Source of the DNA: Pseudomonadota bacterium
Lineage (GTDB): Bacteria > Pseudomonadota > Gammaproteobacteria > Pseudomonadales > Oceanobacteraceae
NCBI GenBank assembly: GCA_030145845.1
Contig: JAIXHJ010000008.1
Location: forward strand, 1-64,000
DNA length: 64,000 bases
Direction: 5' to 3'
In this document: positions 8,939 through 18,495 of the stretch, one piece after another
Layout: each line of letters begins with the position of its first letter
Numbering within the stretch: position 1 is the first letter of the stretch
Translations under genes and position numbers: made by a program
The notes under the pieces: generated by a model
Seen by the model: only the letters and a program-made list of their open reading frames with translations
Database searches by the model: none
Told to the model about the DNA's origin: nothing

Positions 8939-9247
8939 CTATTCCGGTACATACACCATTTTGCCGTCGGGCAGACGGTAGGTGACCCCGGCTTTAATGC
9001 CCTGGCCCTCACCGATCTGACCACTGCTTTCATAGCGCGTCAGCTCTTCACCTTCTTTGATGGTGATGGTCATATCATCTTCGCCCGGGTTTTCAATCAC
9101 TACAACGTTATCGGATGAAAACGGATTGAGTGGATTGCGGACGATAATAATCAGCAGGATAACCGTAATGACCAGAAACAGGTCGATCAGGTTAACCACC
9201 GACAGAATCGGATCGTCATCATCCTGTTCAAGAAAACGGCCGGCCAT
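8939..9247 (-). CDS. DUF2149 protein (ExbD-like position)
   Basis: A 102-residue protein with one N-terminal transmembrane helix (about residues 15-40, VVNLIDLFLVITVILLIII) and a short periplasmic domain. DUF2149 proteins usually lie next to a MotA/TolQ/ExbB-like gene and a CobN-like gene, and topologically resemble ExbD/TolR. It is the last gene of the Zur-box operon. A role as the peptidoglycan- or partner-contacting half of a proton-driven motor is inferred from topology and context. Confidence 0.85.
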   Translation of the reverse strand: MAGRFLEQDDDDPILSVVNLIDLFLVITVILLIIIVRNPLNPFSSDNVVVIENPGEDDMTITIKEGEELTRYESSGQIGEGQGIKAGVTYRLPDGKMVYVPE

Positions 9248-9250
9248 CGG

Positions 9251-9751
9251 TTATTCTCCTGTCGCTGTGACGGCCGCACCGGCGGCGCGTGCCCGTTCAA
9301 TCATCCGCAGTTCTTCAAACAGCCAGCGGCGCTGAATATTCAGTACGGCAAAGCTCAGGCTGGCGGCGATCAGGGCGAGTGTTACCCCGGCGAAAGCGAC
9401 GACCATATTTTCCCCCACGGAAGCGGTATTGTTTTCCGACAGCGCCAGCAGCGCCGGACCCATCGGAATCAGCGTCGCCACCAGACCCAGCAGTGGCGTC
9501 ACCCGTGACGTCAGGCGCAGCAGTTCCAGCCGTTTCATAATCCACAGTTCCAGATCGTCGCTGTGAATGCCGGCGCTGGCGGCGTATGCGCTCAGTCCGG
9601 TGGTGACTTTACCGCGGCGGCGCAGCAGATAATCCATCAGCAGACCTCCTGTCGCCATTAATGAGTAAATCAGCGCCGAACAGATAAGTAACAACGCGGG
9701 AATTAAAAAAACGGAAGACACCTGATACAACAGGGACTCAAATGCATTCAT
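9251..9751 (-). CDS. MotA/TolQ/ExbB-like proton channel protein
   Basis: A 166-residue inner-membrane protein with three predicted helices (near residues 12-38, 85-108 and 121-145). The TolQ/ExbB-type sequence LLRLTSRVTPLLGLVATLIPMG occurs in the middle. Its start codon overlaps the CobN-like stop (TGATG), and the DUF2149 gene follows after 3 bases. It likely forms a proton-motive-force motor with the DUF2149 protein that serves the receptor or the CobN-like protein of the same operon. Confidence 0.85.
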   Translation of the reverse strand: MNAFESLLYQVSSVFLIPALLLICSALIYSLMATGGLLMDYLLRRRGKVTTGLSAYAASAGIHSDDLELWIMKRLELLRLTSRVTPLLGLVATLIPMGPALLALSENNTASVGENMVVAFAGVTLALIAASLSFAVLNIQRRWLFEELRMIERARAAGAAVTATGE

Positions 9752-12700
9752 CAGTGGTTACTCATGGTTTGATAATGTTGACGGCGCAGTCCCTGACGCA
9801 GGGCACCGGCGGCAATAATGATGATCAGCAGCAGCCAGATCAGCCAGCGCTGTTGTGGGTCAGGCTGGGTTTCACTGGCCTGAACCTGTTCCAGCACCTG
9901 CCCCTGCACTGTCTGTGCGGCCGCATCCGCAGCGGATTCCGCCGGCGTGGCATCGGCCTGCAGATTGAGACCAAAGCCCGCTGCCTGTGCCTGAATAAAC
10001 TCAACCGTTTGCTCAGCACCTGTGTTGGCTTCATGGTTTTTACGCAGCTCGTCCCAGCGTTCAATTAATTGCTGGCGGGTGTCAGCCGGGGCATCCCAGT
10101 AGCCTTTACGTACGGCTTCCAGCATGCGTTCAACCAGCTGACGCTGGGCATCCGGATGTACCTTCTCAAACCATTCATTGAGGCCGAGATCCCGCTGATC
10201 CATCACATAGGTGTCGTGCATGGCCTGCCACTGGTCATCGCGGATCATATGGCTGTCCATGGCCTGCCAGCCGAACATATTATTGACGACTTTCAGCATC
10301 TGTACGGCGCCGGCATAGCCTTCGTTCTGCATCGACTGAATCCACTGCGGGTTCTGGTAACGGGTACGCAGTTCATCGGCGAGAAAATCGCTCGCCTGAT
10401 TGATTTCTGTTTCCGCTGTGCGGCTGTTGGAAATATAAAGCGCAGGGTTTTCACCGTTCACTTTTTTCGCCACCGCCGACAATCCGCCCAGATATTCATA
10501 CGGATGATCGGTGGATAACAGTCCGTGGACATTGGATGAGCGCGACAGCACGGCAGCATCCACACCCTGCATCTGCGACTGCAGCAGACCGAGTTTTTCC
10601 ACCGGCGCTCCCCAGTCATGGGCCGAATAGATATGCGACTGACTGCGGATAAAGGTATCGGCCAGTTCGCTGTCGTCTTCCCAGCTGGTGGAGTCCATGG
10701 CTTTGGCGGTGACACCGCTGCCATAATCCCCCGGCGGATTGCTGAAGATACGCGCCGATGAGTAATTCGCCGCCTGCTGTTCCGTCAGCCCCTGCTGCAA
10801 CAGCTGCTGCTTAATTTTCTCACTGTTGGCCGCAACCGGATTACTGGCTTCCTGCAGGCTGGCCAGCTGTTCGATCACGGTGGCCAGTTTGGTCATAAAA
10901 CCATCGAACTGATCGCGGTAAACACTGGTGGCATGTATCACCACATCCAGCCGTGGGCGGCCCAGTTCGGCCGCCGGAATAATGGCAAAGTGACTGACCC
11001 GGCCGCCTTTATCCCATACCGGTTTTACCCCCAGTGCCTGCAGAATCTGTGCTTCCGGCAGGCCCAGGGTGCGGATGGTTTCCGATGACCACAGGGAAAA
11101 GGCCAGCTTGTCTGCTGCTTCACCATGATGCTGTTCACGGTAGTCGGCCAGCAGTTGTGTCAGGGATTTTTCCGCGGCGTCATAGGCGGCTTTGCCGGGA
11201 ATTTTTTCCGGATCGAGGGCATACAGATTCGTACCACTGGTGGTCTGTGGATTCCGCACCGGGTCTCCGCCGGGACCGGGGGGCACAAAGCGGCCGTTCA
11301 GAGCCTGCAGCAGAGCTTCCATTTCACCGTTATTACGCAGGGACTGTTCAGATTCCTGTGCCTGTTGCATCAGATTCTGCAGGGTTTCATTTTCTGCCTG
11401 CTCAGGGTTTTTATCACCATTGAGGTATGGCAGCAGATACTGATACGCCGGGTCGTCTGTCAGCTGATCGAAATTCACCGCAAACATTTCTTCGCTGTCA
11501 AAACCCTTTAATGCGGCCAGCGCCTGATAATAGGGTTTGCCCAGCTGTTGCATAATGGTGCTGGCACGCTGTTCCGCTGTGGGCGATTCGCCAAAGGTGT
11601 GTAAACCGATAGGAATAGTCGCTTTGGCCAGGCGGTGCAGGTGGTCATGCAGCACCGGGATAAAATCATCCGGCTGTTGATGAATTTTTTCTTCACTCCA
11701 GCCGAGATCAGTATGCAGATTATTTGCAGTGGTTAAATCCAGCATCTGCTGAAAGGTTTTATCTCTTACCGCACCGGCTTCCAGTTGCAGATACTGGTGC
11801 ATTATATCGTGAATATCACGCAGTTCATCATAGAAACCCGATGGCGCAAAGGATGGCGTCTGATGGCTGATGACCACCGCGCGTCCGCGGCGTTTGGCCT
11901 GCATGGCTTCACCGATATTATCCTGAATATAAGGGTATAAAACCGGCACATTGCCCACTGCCAGATTCGGATAATCGTAGGCCCATAAACCACGGTCTTT
12001 ACCCGGCGTCCACTCCTGCGTGCCGTGTGTGCCCAGATGAATAAAGGCATCGGCGTGCCAGTTATTACGCAGATACAGATACGCTGCCAGATAATAATGC
12101 GACGGGACTTCTTTTAAGTCGTGGGTACTTTCACCAATTTTTCCGGCTCTGGGTGGCTGTGGCAGCCAGATAAAATTTTTACTCTGTACTGCAGGAATAA
12201 CAAAGCAGGGTTCGCCATTGACGGTGCGTACCGCCGGATGATTTTCAGCATTGCCCCAGCGTTCAGTCAGCTCGTTGCTGACGGATGCCGGCAGGGTTGC
12301 CAGCCACTGCCGATAGTCGTTAAGCGGCAGAGTAACGGCAAAGCCTTTTTCCAGCAGCTGATCAAGAATCTGTGGTTCATCCTGCAGGTGGTAATAACCG
12401 TCCAGCATGGTTTTTGCGGATTCGATTACAGTCTCTTCATCGCTGCTTTCCGTTGTATAACCGTTATCTTTCAGCGCCTGCATAATATTCACAATACTGC
12501 GGGGCACATTCAGGTTGGAGGCAGAGATATTGTCTTCACCGCCCGGGCTGTTCCAGAACAGCAGAGCGACGTTAATATCGGCATGGCCGGCTGTCTGCAA
12601 TTTTGCATTGGCGATAAAGCGCCCGCTTAATAATTCCATCTGTTCGGGAATGGGCACGATATTGCCGTCTTCCACCGCGGCCAGCACCAGCGGATCACTC

Positions 12701-13707
12701 ATACCCCAGCTTTCCGGAATGGTCATTAAGGTGGCAGAAGAGCGGGCAGAAATGCCCTGTACCGCGTCACGCCATTGCTGAATGTTGCCATCGCGGTAGG
12801 TCATGCCCATGACGACGGGAATATTCAGCTGGTTGAATTCGGCTTTGCGTGCTTCACCATCCAGCATATGGGTGGTATTCATCAGCATGGCGGGTTTTGC
12901 CGCTGCAATCTGAGCGGTAATGCCCTGTTTATTCATGCGGTCGAACCAGAATATCAGCGGAATACCACCGGCTTTTTCGATGCGGCTGATTAAATCATCG
13001 TAAAACGCCATCTGGCCGTCGGCAATACTGGAATCTGACATCGCCACGGCCAGTACCGGGGCCTGTTCCGGCCAGCGCTTTTTACCCCAGCTCAGATAAT
13101 CCTGCAGATCGGTAAAGTAGCGTTCGGCGGCGCTGTGATAGTAACCGGTTGCGGGTAATGGCCGCGGAGCGGGAACCGCTGCCGTATCACCACCGCGGAA
13201 AGCGGCGCGGATATAGCGCATCAGATTGGTAAAGTTTTCCTTACCACCGGCGCTGTAATAGCCCAGCAGTGACTGCATTACCGGGCGCTCAAGGTGTTCG
13301 CCCAGCGGGCGGCCGCCACCGATGGCAAGCCAGGGGGTTGTGCTGGCGGCCAGCGCCTGGCGGGAAAATTCCATCACCTGCGCACGGTCATTGCCGCGCG
13401 GTGTGTCGAGGATGATCAGATCCCGGCCGGAGGGCCAGTCAGTAGCGAGGTCAGCGGCGTCTTCAATAACAATGCCCTGCACACGGATATTTTCTGCCGC
13501 CGCCAGCTGCTGCAGTAAGGTAATTTTTCCCGGCATGACAAAATGGTTGGTAACAACAGCCACCTGCAGTATGTCGTCCTGCGTTCCGGCCGTTGCTGTA
13601 TTGGCCGCCGCTGCCTTGGCGCCCATAGAAAAAACGGCCGCACCGGCCAGAAAGGCACAGTGCAGCCAAAGGAAACGCAACGCGTTAAACCTGAAGTGGG
13701 CGGTCAT
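9751..13707 (-). CDS. Periplasmic, membrane-anchored CobN-like protein
   Basis: A 1318-residue member of the CobN/magnesium-chelatase BchH family (FIHLGTHGTQEWTPGKD, STDHPYEYLGGL and IEQLASLQEASNP-type blocks). Genuine CobN is cytoplasmic and inserts cobalt into a corrin. This protein instead has an N-terminal signal peptide ending near AKA (residue ~31) and one C-terminal transmembrane helix (about 1287-1303), so the chelatase domain should face the periplasm. No cobalamin genes are nearby, and the operon starts with a Zur box. A role in handling an imported metal complex, probably zinc, is inferred. The start is 2 bases after the receptor stop. A related cluster in Pseudomonas aeruginosa (PA1922-PA1925, from memory) responds to zinc. 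Confidence 0.85.
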   Translation of the reverse strand: MTAHFRFNALRFLWLHCAFLAGAAVFSMGAKAAAANTATAGTQDDILQVAVVTNHFVMPGKITLLQQLAAAENIRVQGIVIEDAADLATDWPSGRDLIILDTPRGNDRAQVMEFSRQALAASTTPWLAIGGGRPLGEHLERPVMQSLLGYYSAGGKENFTNLMRYIRAAFRGGDTAAVPAPRPLPATGYYHSAAERYFTDLQDYLSWGKKRWPEQAPVLAVAMSDSSIADGQMAFYDDLISRIEKAGGIPLIFWFDRMNKQGITAQIAAAKPAMLMNTTHMLDGEARKAEFNQLNIPVVMGMTYRDGNIQQWRDAVQGISARSSATLMTIPESWGMSDPLVLAAVEDGNIVPIPEQMELLSGRFIANAKLQTAGHADINVALLFWNSPGGEDNISASNLNVPRSIVNIMQALKDNGYTTESSDEETVIESAKTMLDGYYHLQDEPQILDQLLEKGFAVTLPLNDYRQWLATLPASVSNELTERWGNAENHPAVRTVNGEPCFVIPAVQSKNFIWLPQPPRAGKIGESTHDLKEVPSHYYLAAYLYLRNNWHADAFIHLGTHGTQEWTPGKDRGLWAYDYPNLAVGNVPVLYPYIQDNIGEAMQAKRRGRAVVISHQTPSFAPSGFYDELRDIHDIMHQYLQLEAGAVRDKTFQQMLDLTTANNLHTDLGWSEEKIHQQPDDFIPVLHDHLHRLAKATIPIGLHTFGESPTAEQRASTIMQQLGKPYYQALAALKGFDSEEMFAVNFDQLTDDPAYQYLLPYLNGDKNPEQAENETLQNLMQQAQESEQSLRNNGEMEALLQALNGRFVPPGPGGDPVRNPQTTSGTNLYALDPEKIPGKAAYDAAEKSLTQLLADYREQHHGEAADKLAFSLWSSETIRTLGLPEAQILQALGVKPVWDKGGRVSHFAIIPAAELGRPRLDVVIHATSVYRDQFDGFMTKLATVIEQLASLQEASNPVAANSEKIKQQLLQQGLTEQQAANYSSARIFSNPPGDYGSGVTAKAMDSTSWEDDSELADTFIRSQSHIYSAHDWGAPVEKLGLLQSQMQGVDAAVLSRSSNVHGLLSTDHPYEYLGGLSAVAKKVNGENPALYISNSRTAETEINQASDFLADELRTRYQNPQWIQSMQNEGYAGAVQMLKVVNNMFGWQAMDSHMIRDDQWQAMHDTYVMDQRDLGLNEWFEKVHPDAQRQLVERMLEAVRKGYWDAPADTRQQLIERWDELRKNHEANTGAEQTVEFIQAQAAGFGLNLQADATPAESAADAAAQTVQGQVLEQVQASETQPDPQQRWLIWLLLIIIIAAGALRQGLRRQHYQTMSNH

Positions 13708-13709
13708 GA

Positions 13710-15650
13710 TCAGAACTCAGCGGTCAGACCAAAACGCAGCTCGCGGCCCGGTTCCACCCGTGCAAACAGGTCGGATTCATCGGCCAGGCGTTTATCGAAC
13801 AGATTATCGACGCCGGCATAGACTTTCAGGTTCGGAATAACACGGGCAGAGAAGTCGATATGATGGAGGTTATATTTCGGTGCATATTCCTCATCAATAT
13901 ACTGTTTGCCGACAAACTCTGAACGCCAGCTGACCACAGAATCGTGGGCGAAACGCCAGTTCAGTTTCAGATTGGCAACATAACGCGGACGCTCTTCCAG
14001 TGGTTCGTGATCACCGCTGTTGACGGCGTCCAGCAGGGTGGAATTGATATCCAGATTAAGGCTGTCGGTCAGATCACCACTGAAGGCCAGTTCCACACCG
14101 CGGATCAGGGATTCGTCCACGTTTTCGTATTGACGACGCTCGCTGCCGCGTACGCCACAGTCGGTGTAACACACGCTATGTACCAGATCCTGCAGGTCAT
14201 TACGGAAGATCCGGGCTGAGGCCAGAATGCTCTGCTGATGGTATTCGATCCCGGCTTCATAGGTTTTTGAACGTTCCGGTTCCAGGTCCGGGTTACCTTC
14301 CACCCAGAAGCGGCTGCCACCGCCGAGGACTTCGTATTCTTCCGACAGTTCTGTCAGGGAAGGGGCGCGGAAGCCTTCACCATAACCACCTTTGATGATC
14401 AGGCTGTCGCTCAGGTCGTACACGGCATACACCCGTGGGCTGACTTCATTACCGTATTCTTCGTGGTTATCCACACCCACACCGGCAGTCACCTGCAGGT
14501 CGGCACCGATCTGAATTTCGTCCTGGGCAAAAACAGACTGATGCGTGGCACTGGTGTCACCATCGCTGGCGGCATCAATGTCATACAGGGTTTCTTCGCG
14601 CAGCTGGCCACCCAGGGTCACAAAATGTTTACCGGCCGCCAGCGGCATGCCGATGTGGCCTTCAATAATCTGATCTTTGACATCCTGCGGATCGCTGGCG
14701 CTGACACCATTGGTACGGCGGTTATCGCGGGTTACTTTTGACTGGTAAACATCGACGCGGGCATGACCCCAGTCGAAATTACCATCGTAGCCCAGGCCTG
14801 CCTGAGTACGTTCAATGTCGTCTTTATAGGTGTAATAACCGGCGCTGCTGGAGCTGGTGTCACGCTCACGTTTATCGTGACTGGAGCTGTAGCTCAGGCT
14901 CAGCTGGTGATTTTCAGACGCTTTCCAGATCAGCTCACCACGGCCGGAAGCCGACTCCCGTGCTTCCAGTTCAGAAATCTGTTCATCGTCTTCGCTGGGC
15001 AGATTATTGCGGTCATACAGCTGGCCGGCGAGCGAGAACGACAGGCTTTCGCTGGCCGGACCGGCAACATAAAAAGACGATTTATTCACTGCACCGTCGC
15101 TGCCTTCGCCCAGCGTGCTGGTATTCAGCGACACTTCCCCGCCGATTTTATCTTCCGGAATACGGGTAATAACGTTCACCACACCGCCCAGGGCATCGGA
15201 GCCGTACAGAGATGACATGGGGCCGCGTACCACTTCAATGCGCTGAATGGCAGACGCCGGCAGCCAGCTCAGTTCGTAATCAGAGTGGGCAATCACCGCG
15301 TTGCTGCTGCTGATACGGCGGCCGTCAATCAGGTACAGGGTATGTTCCTGTGGCATACCGCGGATGCTGATGCCGCGGCGGGTCATGCTGGTATCGGTCA
15401 GGTAAATGCCGGGCTCATGTTCGATGGCGTCGGCGAGGTCATCTGCGTCCTGCAGCTTCAGTTCTTCCTGAGTCACCACCGAGATGCTGGCCGGAGCATG
15501 CAGCAGGGCACTTTCGCGGCGGTTGGCGGTAACGACCACACTTTCCAGACGCGCCTGTTCTTCGTCCTGTGCAGCAGAAACGGAGGGGGTTGCCAGTACG
15601 GCGGCCATGATGGACAGGTGGAGGGCGGAATACAGATAAGGAGATTTCAT
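13710..15650 (-). CDS. TonB-dependent outer-membrane receptor, Zur-regulated
   Basis: A 646-residue receptor with a signal peptide (cleavage near VSA-AQ), a TonB-box-like ESVVVTA at about 37-43, a plug domain (RGISIRGMPQEHTLYLIDG) and a 22-strand barrel ending in aromatic Phe. It resembles the BtuB/CirA group. It is the first gene of the operon with the CobN-like gene, and a Zur box lies 32 bases upstream. It probably imports a zinc complex or other zinc-scavenging ligand. The ligand cannot be read from the sequence. Confidence 0.92.
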   Translation of the reverse strand: MKSPYLYSALHLSIMAAVLATPSVSAAQDEEQARLESVVVTANRRESALLHAPASISVVTQEELKLQDADDLADAIEHEPGIYLTDTSMTRRGISIRGMPQEHTLYLIDGRRISSSNAVIAHSDYELSWLPASAIQRIEVVRGPMSSLYGSDALGGVVNVITRIPEDKIGGEVSLNTSTLGEGSDGAVNKSSFYVAGPASESLSFSLAGQLYDRNNLPSEDDEQISELEARESASGRGELIWKASENHQLSLSYSSSHDKRERDTSSSSAGYYTYKDDIERTQAGLGYDGNFDWGHARVDVYQSKVTRDNRRTNGVSASDPQDVKDQIIEGHIGMPLAAGKHFVTLGGQLREETLYDIDAASDGDTSATHQSVFAQDEIQIGADLQVTAGVGVDNHEEYGNEVSPRVYAVYDLSDSLIIKGGYGEGFRAPSLTELSEEYEVLGGGSRFWVEGNPDLEPERSKTYEAGIEYHQQSILASARIFRNDLQDLVHSVCYTDCGVRGSERRQYENVDESLIRGVELAFSGDLTDSLNLDINSTLLDAVNSGDHEPLEERPRYVANLKLNWRFAHDSVVSWRSEFVGKQYIDEEYAPKYNLHHIDFSARVIPNLKVYAGVDNLFDKRLADESDLFARVEPGRELRFGLTAEF

Positions 15651-15681
15651 TGCTGATATGTTTGTTGGTTAATTTGCGCAC

Positions 15682-15696
15682 TGTTATAACATAACG
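15682..15696. promoter_or_regulatory. Zur box upstream of the receptor/CobN-like operon
   Basis: TGTTATAACATAACG fits the Zur dyad TGTTAT-N3-ATAACA with one mismatch. It shares 14 consecutive bases with the box upstream of zur at 24398. Its position 32 bases before the receptor start is suitable for zinc-dependent repression. Confidence 0.85.
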
Positions 15697-15796
15697 TATT
15701 GCTGATGCGAAAGTGCCAGACGGAAATCCGCGCGGTTATCCGCTCAGTGGCGGCCTCTGTCGGGATTGTTCACGCGCCGCTGGCCGGGAAACGCAC

Positions 15797-16324
15797 TCAG
15801 CGTCCCATGGCCGCCAGCGTGGCAAAGACAATAATGGCTGCTGCGGCTGACAGTAGTGCTGCCATGATCAGCAGACGTTGCCTGTTGAGGCGGGGCGATG
15901 GCGCGGTATCCGTGGCGGTGGTTCCGGTGGTCTGCAGGGCGCCGGCGGCGAAGACCGTGAGGGGCACTGACAGAATAAGCCCCAGGGTTTCCAGCCAGCG
16001 CAGCAGATCCGGCATGGGGGTCGCTGACAGCGGAAATATCTGCAGCAGATCCAGTGCATACACCAGAAAGTAGCTGGCCGCGCAGAGGATGGCCGCGAGC
16101 CCGCTGTGACGCCACTGCCTGAGCAGCAACAGGGGAATGATAAAGCTGGCCAGACCGAGCAGGGTAAGAAAGGTGTTGAAGGCCGCCAGAATCAACGGGC
16201 TGTAATGGGAAAAATCCCGGCTTTCCACCGGGCCGCCGGGAATCATGCTGCTCAGCAGCAGGGCGGAAATGAATAACAGCAGCGCGCTGATTCTGCGGCT
16301 GCGATTGCTGTTGCTGGTCGCCAT
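15797..16324 (-). CDS. Small integral membrane protein, unknown function
   Basis: A 175-residue protein with four to five hydrophobic helices and a short basic N-terminus (MATSNSNRSRR). The start at 16324 is supported by AGGAAACCGGTC before the ATG; the longer frame upstream runs into the GFA gene. No family is recognised. It lies 13 bases after the GFA-domain gene on the same strand, so the two are probably co-transcribed. The Zur box is downstream of it, so it is not expected to be part of that operon. Confidence 0.65.
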   Translation of the reverse strand: MATSNSNRSRRISALLLFISALLLSSMIPGGPVESRDFSHYSPLILAAFNTFLTLLGLASFIIPLLLLRQWRHSGLAAILCAASYFLVYALDLLQIFPLSATPMPDLLRWLETLGLILSVPLTVFAAGALQTTGTTATDTAPSPRLNRQRLLIMAALLSAAAAIIVFATLAAMGR

Positions 16325-16337
16325 GACCGGTTTCCTG

Positions 16338-16751
16338 TTACGCGCCGGGCAGGCCGGGAAATGTGGGAAGCGCCGGCAGTGCGCTATCCCATGGAGCGCG
16401 GCTGGCAACAAACAGATGGGCCTCAGGCGACCGCGGCGGCGGCGTATCCAGACTGCCGGCCGGCAGCACGAGCAGATTATCTTCTGTTTGTACAAAGGGC
16501 AGTGCTGAGCCGCATTCGCGGCAGAAACTGCGCATGTGCCGGGTTTCTGCCAGGCGGAAAACGCGGACCTGATCTGCGCCGCTCAGCCACTGCAGTTCGC
16601 CATCGCCGGCAAACAGATTGGCGGCGTGTGCTGAGCCGCTGCCTTTCTGACAGCGCTGGCAGTGACAGAGAAAAAAGTGATTAAAACAGCCGCTGGCCTG
16701 GTAGCGTACGTTGCCACAGAGGCAGGAACCGGTGAGTGTTGTCGTCGTCAT
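16338..16751 (-). CDS. GFA/CENP-V domain protein
   Basis: A 137-residue protein of the glutathione-dependent formaldehyde-activating (GFA) family. Zinc-binding Cys pairs are visible in GSCLCGNVRYQ, FLCHCQRCQKGSG and SFCREGCGS-like CRECGSALPF. Members bind structural zinc and may act on glutathione-aldehyde adducts. For most, as here, the substrate is unknown. The start at ATG 16751 gives the family N-terminus. Confidence 0.85.
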   Translation of the reverse strand: MTTTTLTGSCLCGNVRYQASGCFNHFFLCHCQRCQKGSGSAHAANLFAGDGELQWLSGADQVRVFRLAETRHMRSFCRECGSALPFVQTEDNLLVLPAGSLDTPPPRSPEAHLFVASRAPWDSALPALPTFPGLPGA

Positions 16752-16821
16752 ACAGGCATCCCTTCCGTTGATGATGGCTGCCGGTCCGTGTGCCGGCGTA
16801 TTGTTTTCGTGATTTTCCGGC

Positions 16822-18288
16822 TTACCAGTAACCCAGCAGGCTCCACCAGATTCCGCCGACCAGTGTCCACAGGAAGAGATTCACCAGACTCATGATAAAG
16901 CCCATGATCCACCAGTCTTCCATGGAGACATAACCGGAACCGAAGATAATCGGCGAGGTACCGGTGGCGTAGTGGGTAATCGACATCATCAGGGATGACG
17001 CACCGGCCATCAGCAGGGCCAGGAACATCGGCGGAGCCCCGAGGGCGAGGCCGGCAGCATAAAATGCAGCGAACATGGCAGTGATATGAGCGGTGGTGCT
17101 GGCGAAGAAATAATGGGCATAAAAATACACCGCAACCAGCACCAGTACCGACATTTCCCAGCCCAGACCAAAGCCGGCGATATTGCTTTCCACCACGCCG
17201 GAAAACCAGCTGACCAGGCCGAGTTTATTGAGGAAGGTTGCCATCATCACCAGCGCGGCAAACCAGGTGACGGTATCCCAGGCGGATTTTTCTTTCAGCA
17301 CATCATCCCATTGCAGCACCCCGGAAATCAGCAGCACAGACAGGCCGAGAAAAGCCACCGCGGTGGTGTTGACGGCAAACAGGTCGCCGAACAGCCAGGC
17401 AGGAATACCGGCCCACAGCAGCAGCATCAGTGCAAAAACCGAGATCATGATTTTTTCACCGCGGTTCATCGGTCCCATGGTCTGCAGTTGTTGATTGGCA
17501 AAATTCCGGGCATCGGGGGTGCGGGTAATTTCCGGGCGGTAAATGGCATAAATCACCAGCGGCATCAGCAGAATACACACCAGCCCGGGTAACAGGGCGG
17601 CCAGTGCCCAGGTGCCCCAGCTGATATTCAGATCCATGCCGGTGGCATCGGCAACAAATTTTACCACCAGAGGGTTGGGGGCGGTGGCGGTAATAAACAT
17701 CGCGGATGTGATGGGGTTACTGTGGTAATTCACCAGCGCCAGATAATGGCCGATTTTCCGTTGTGTGCCGTGTTCCGGATCGGAACCGAAACTGCCGGCA
17801 ATGGAACGCATAATCGGATGAATAATACCGCCGCCGCGGGCGGTGTTGCTGGGGGTAACCGGTGCCAGCACCAGCTCTGACAGTGCCAGTGCGTAACCAA
17901 CCCCCAGTGTGCGGCTGCCGAACCAGGCAATAAAATGGTAACCGATGCGGTTCCCCAGTCCGGTTTTGATCAGGCCACGGGAAATCATAATGGCAATACC
18001 GATCAGCCAGATCAGGGAATTGGAAAACCCGCTCAGAGCATCGGCAACAGCCCCCTTCGGACTGTCACTGGTGACGCCGGTAATGGCGACCAGTGTAATG
18101 GCCACAACCGCCAGGGCACCGATGGGCATGACCTTACCGATAATGGCGGCAATGGTGCCGACAAACAGCGCCAGCAGATGCCAGGCGTTAGCACTGACGC
18201 CTTCGGGCACGGGAATAACAAACCAGATCAGCAGAATAATGGCGACGCTGATCAGCGCTGGAATCACTTTAATACCGCCGGCTTGCAT
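16822..18288 (-). CDS. DASS-family dicarboxylate/anion:Na+ symporter
   Basis: A 488-residue protein with about 12 transmembrane helices. Family signatures are APVTPSNTARGGGI and NYHSNPITSAMFITATAPNP (substrate and sodium sites of the CitT/TtdT/SodiT1 type). It should import or exchange C4-dicarboxylates, 2-oxoglutarate or a similar acid across the inner membrane. It stands downstream of hisI2 on the same strand, after 207 bases that contain a hairpin, so it is probably a separate unit. The substrate is not deducible. Confidence 0.88.
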   Translation of the reverse strand: MQAGGIKVIPALISVAIILLIWFVIPVPEGVSANAWHLLALFVGTIAAIIGKVMPIGALAVVAITLVAITGVTSDSPKGAVADALSGFSNSLIWLIGIAIMISRGLIKTGLGNRIGYHFIAWFGSRTLGVGYALALSELVLAPVTPSNTARGGGIIHPIMRSIAGSFGSDPEHGTQRKIGHYLALVNYHSNPITSAMFITATAPNPLVVKFVADATGMDLNISWGTWALAALLPGLVCILLMPLVIYAIYRPEITRTPDARNFANQQLQTMGPMNRGEKIMISVFALMLLLWAGIPAWLFGDLFAVNTTAVAFLGLSVLLISGVLQWDDVLKEKSAWDTVTWFAALVMMATFLNKLGLVSWFSGVVESNIAGFGLGWEMSVLVLVAVYFYAHYFFASTTAHITAMFAAFYAAGLALGAPPMFLALLMAGASSLMMSITHYATGTSPIIFGSGYVSMEDWWIMGFIMSLVNLFLWTLVGGIWWSLLGYW

Positions 18289-18429
18289 AACCGCTCCTTA
18301 ACCTGCCTGAGTAAAACCCTGCCAGTATAGAGCAGCGCCGTTTGCGGGCGTTGACCGGAGGCAGGATTGCGCTGATTGTGTGACGGCGTAAGCCGGTGAT
18401 GCGGGGACAATGTCAGGCAGGAAGAAGTT

Positions 18430-18457
18430 CCCGCCCGGATGGCGTCAGGCGGGCGGG
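18430..18457 (-). terminator. GC-rich hairpin downstream of hisI2
   Basis: CCCGCCCG pairs with CGGGCGGG across a 12-base loop, 39 bases after the hisI2 stop. There is no clear U-tract on the minus strand, so it is a weak terminator candidate. Confidence 0.35.
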
Positions 18458-18495
18458 CCAGCGCCGCTCAGTCGCGGCAACCGGCCCGGACCCGC

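Noticed and set aside
9751-13707. Cobaltochelatase CobN for vitamin B12 synthesis
   Set aside because: Signal peptide, C-terminal anchor, a Zur box and the absence of other cob genes argue against a cytoplasmic cobalt chelatase.
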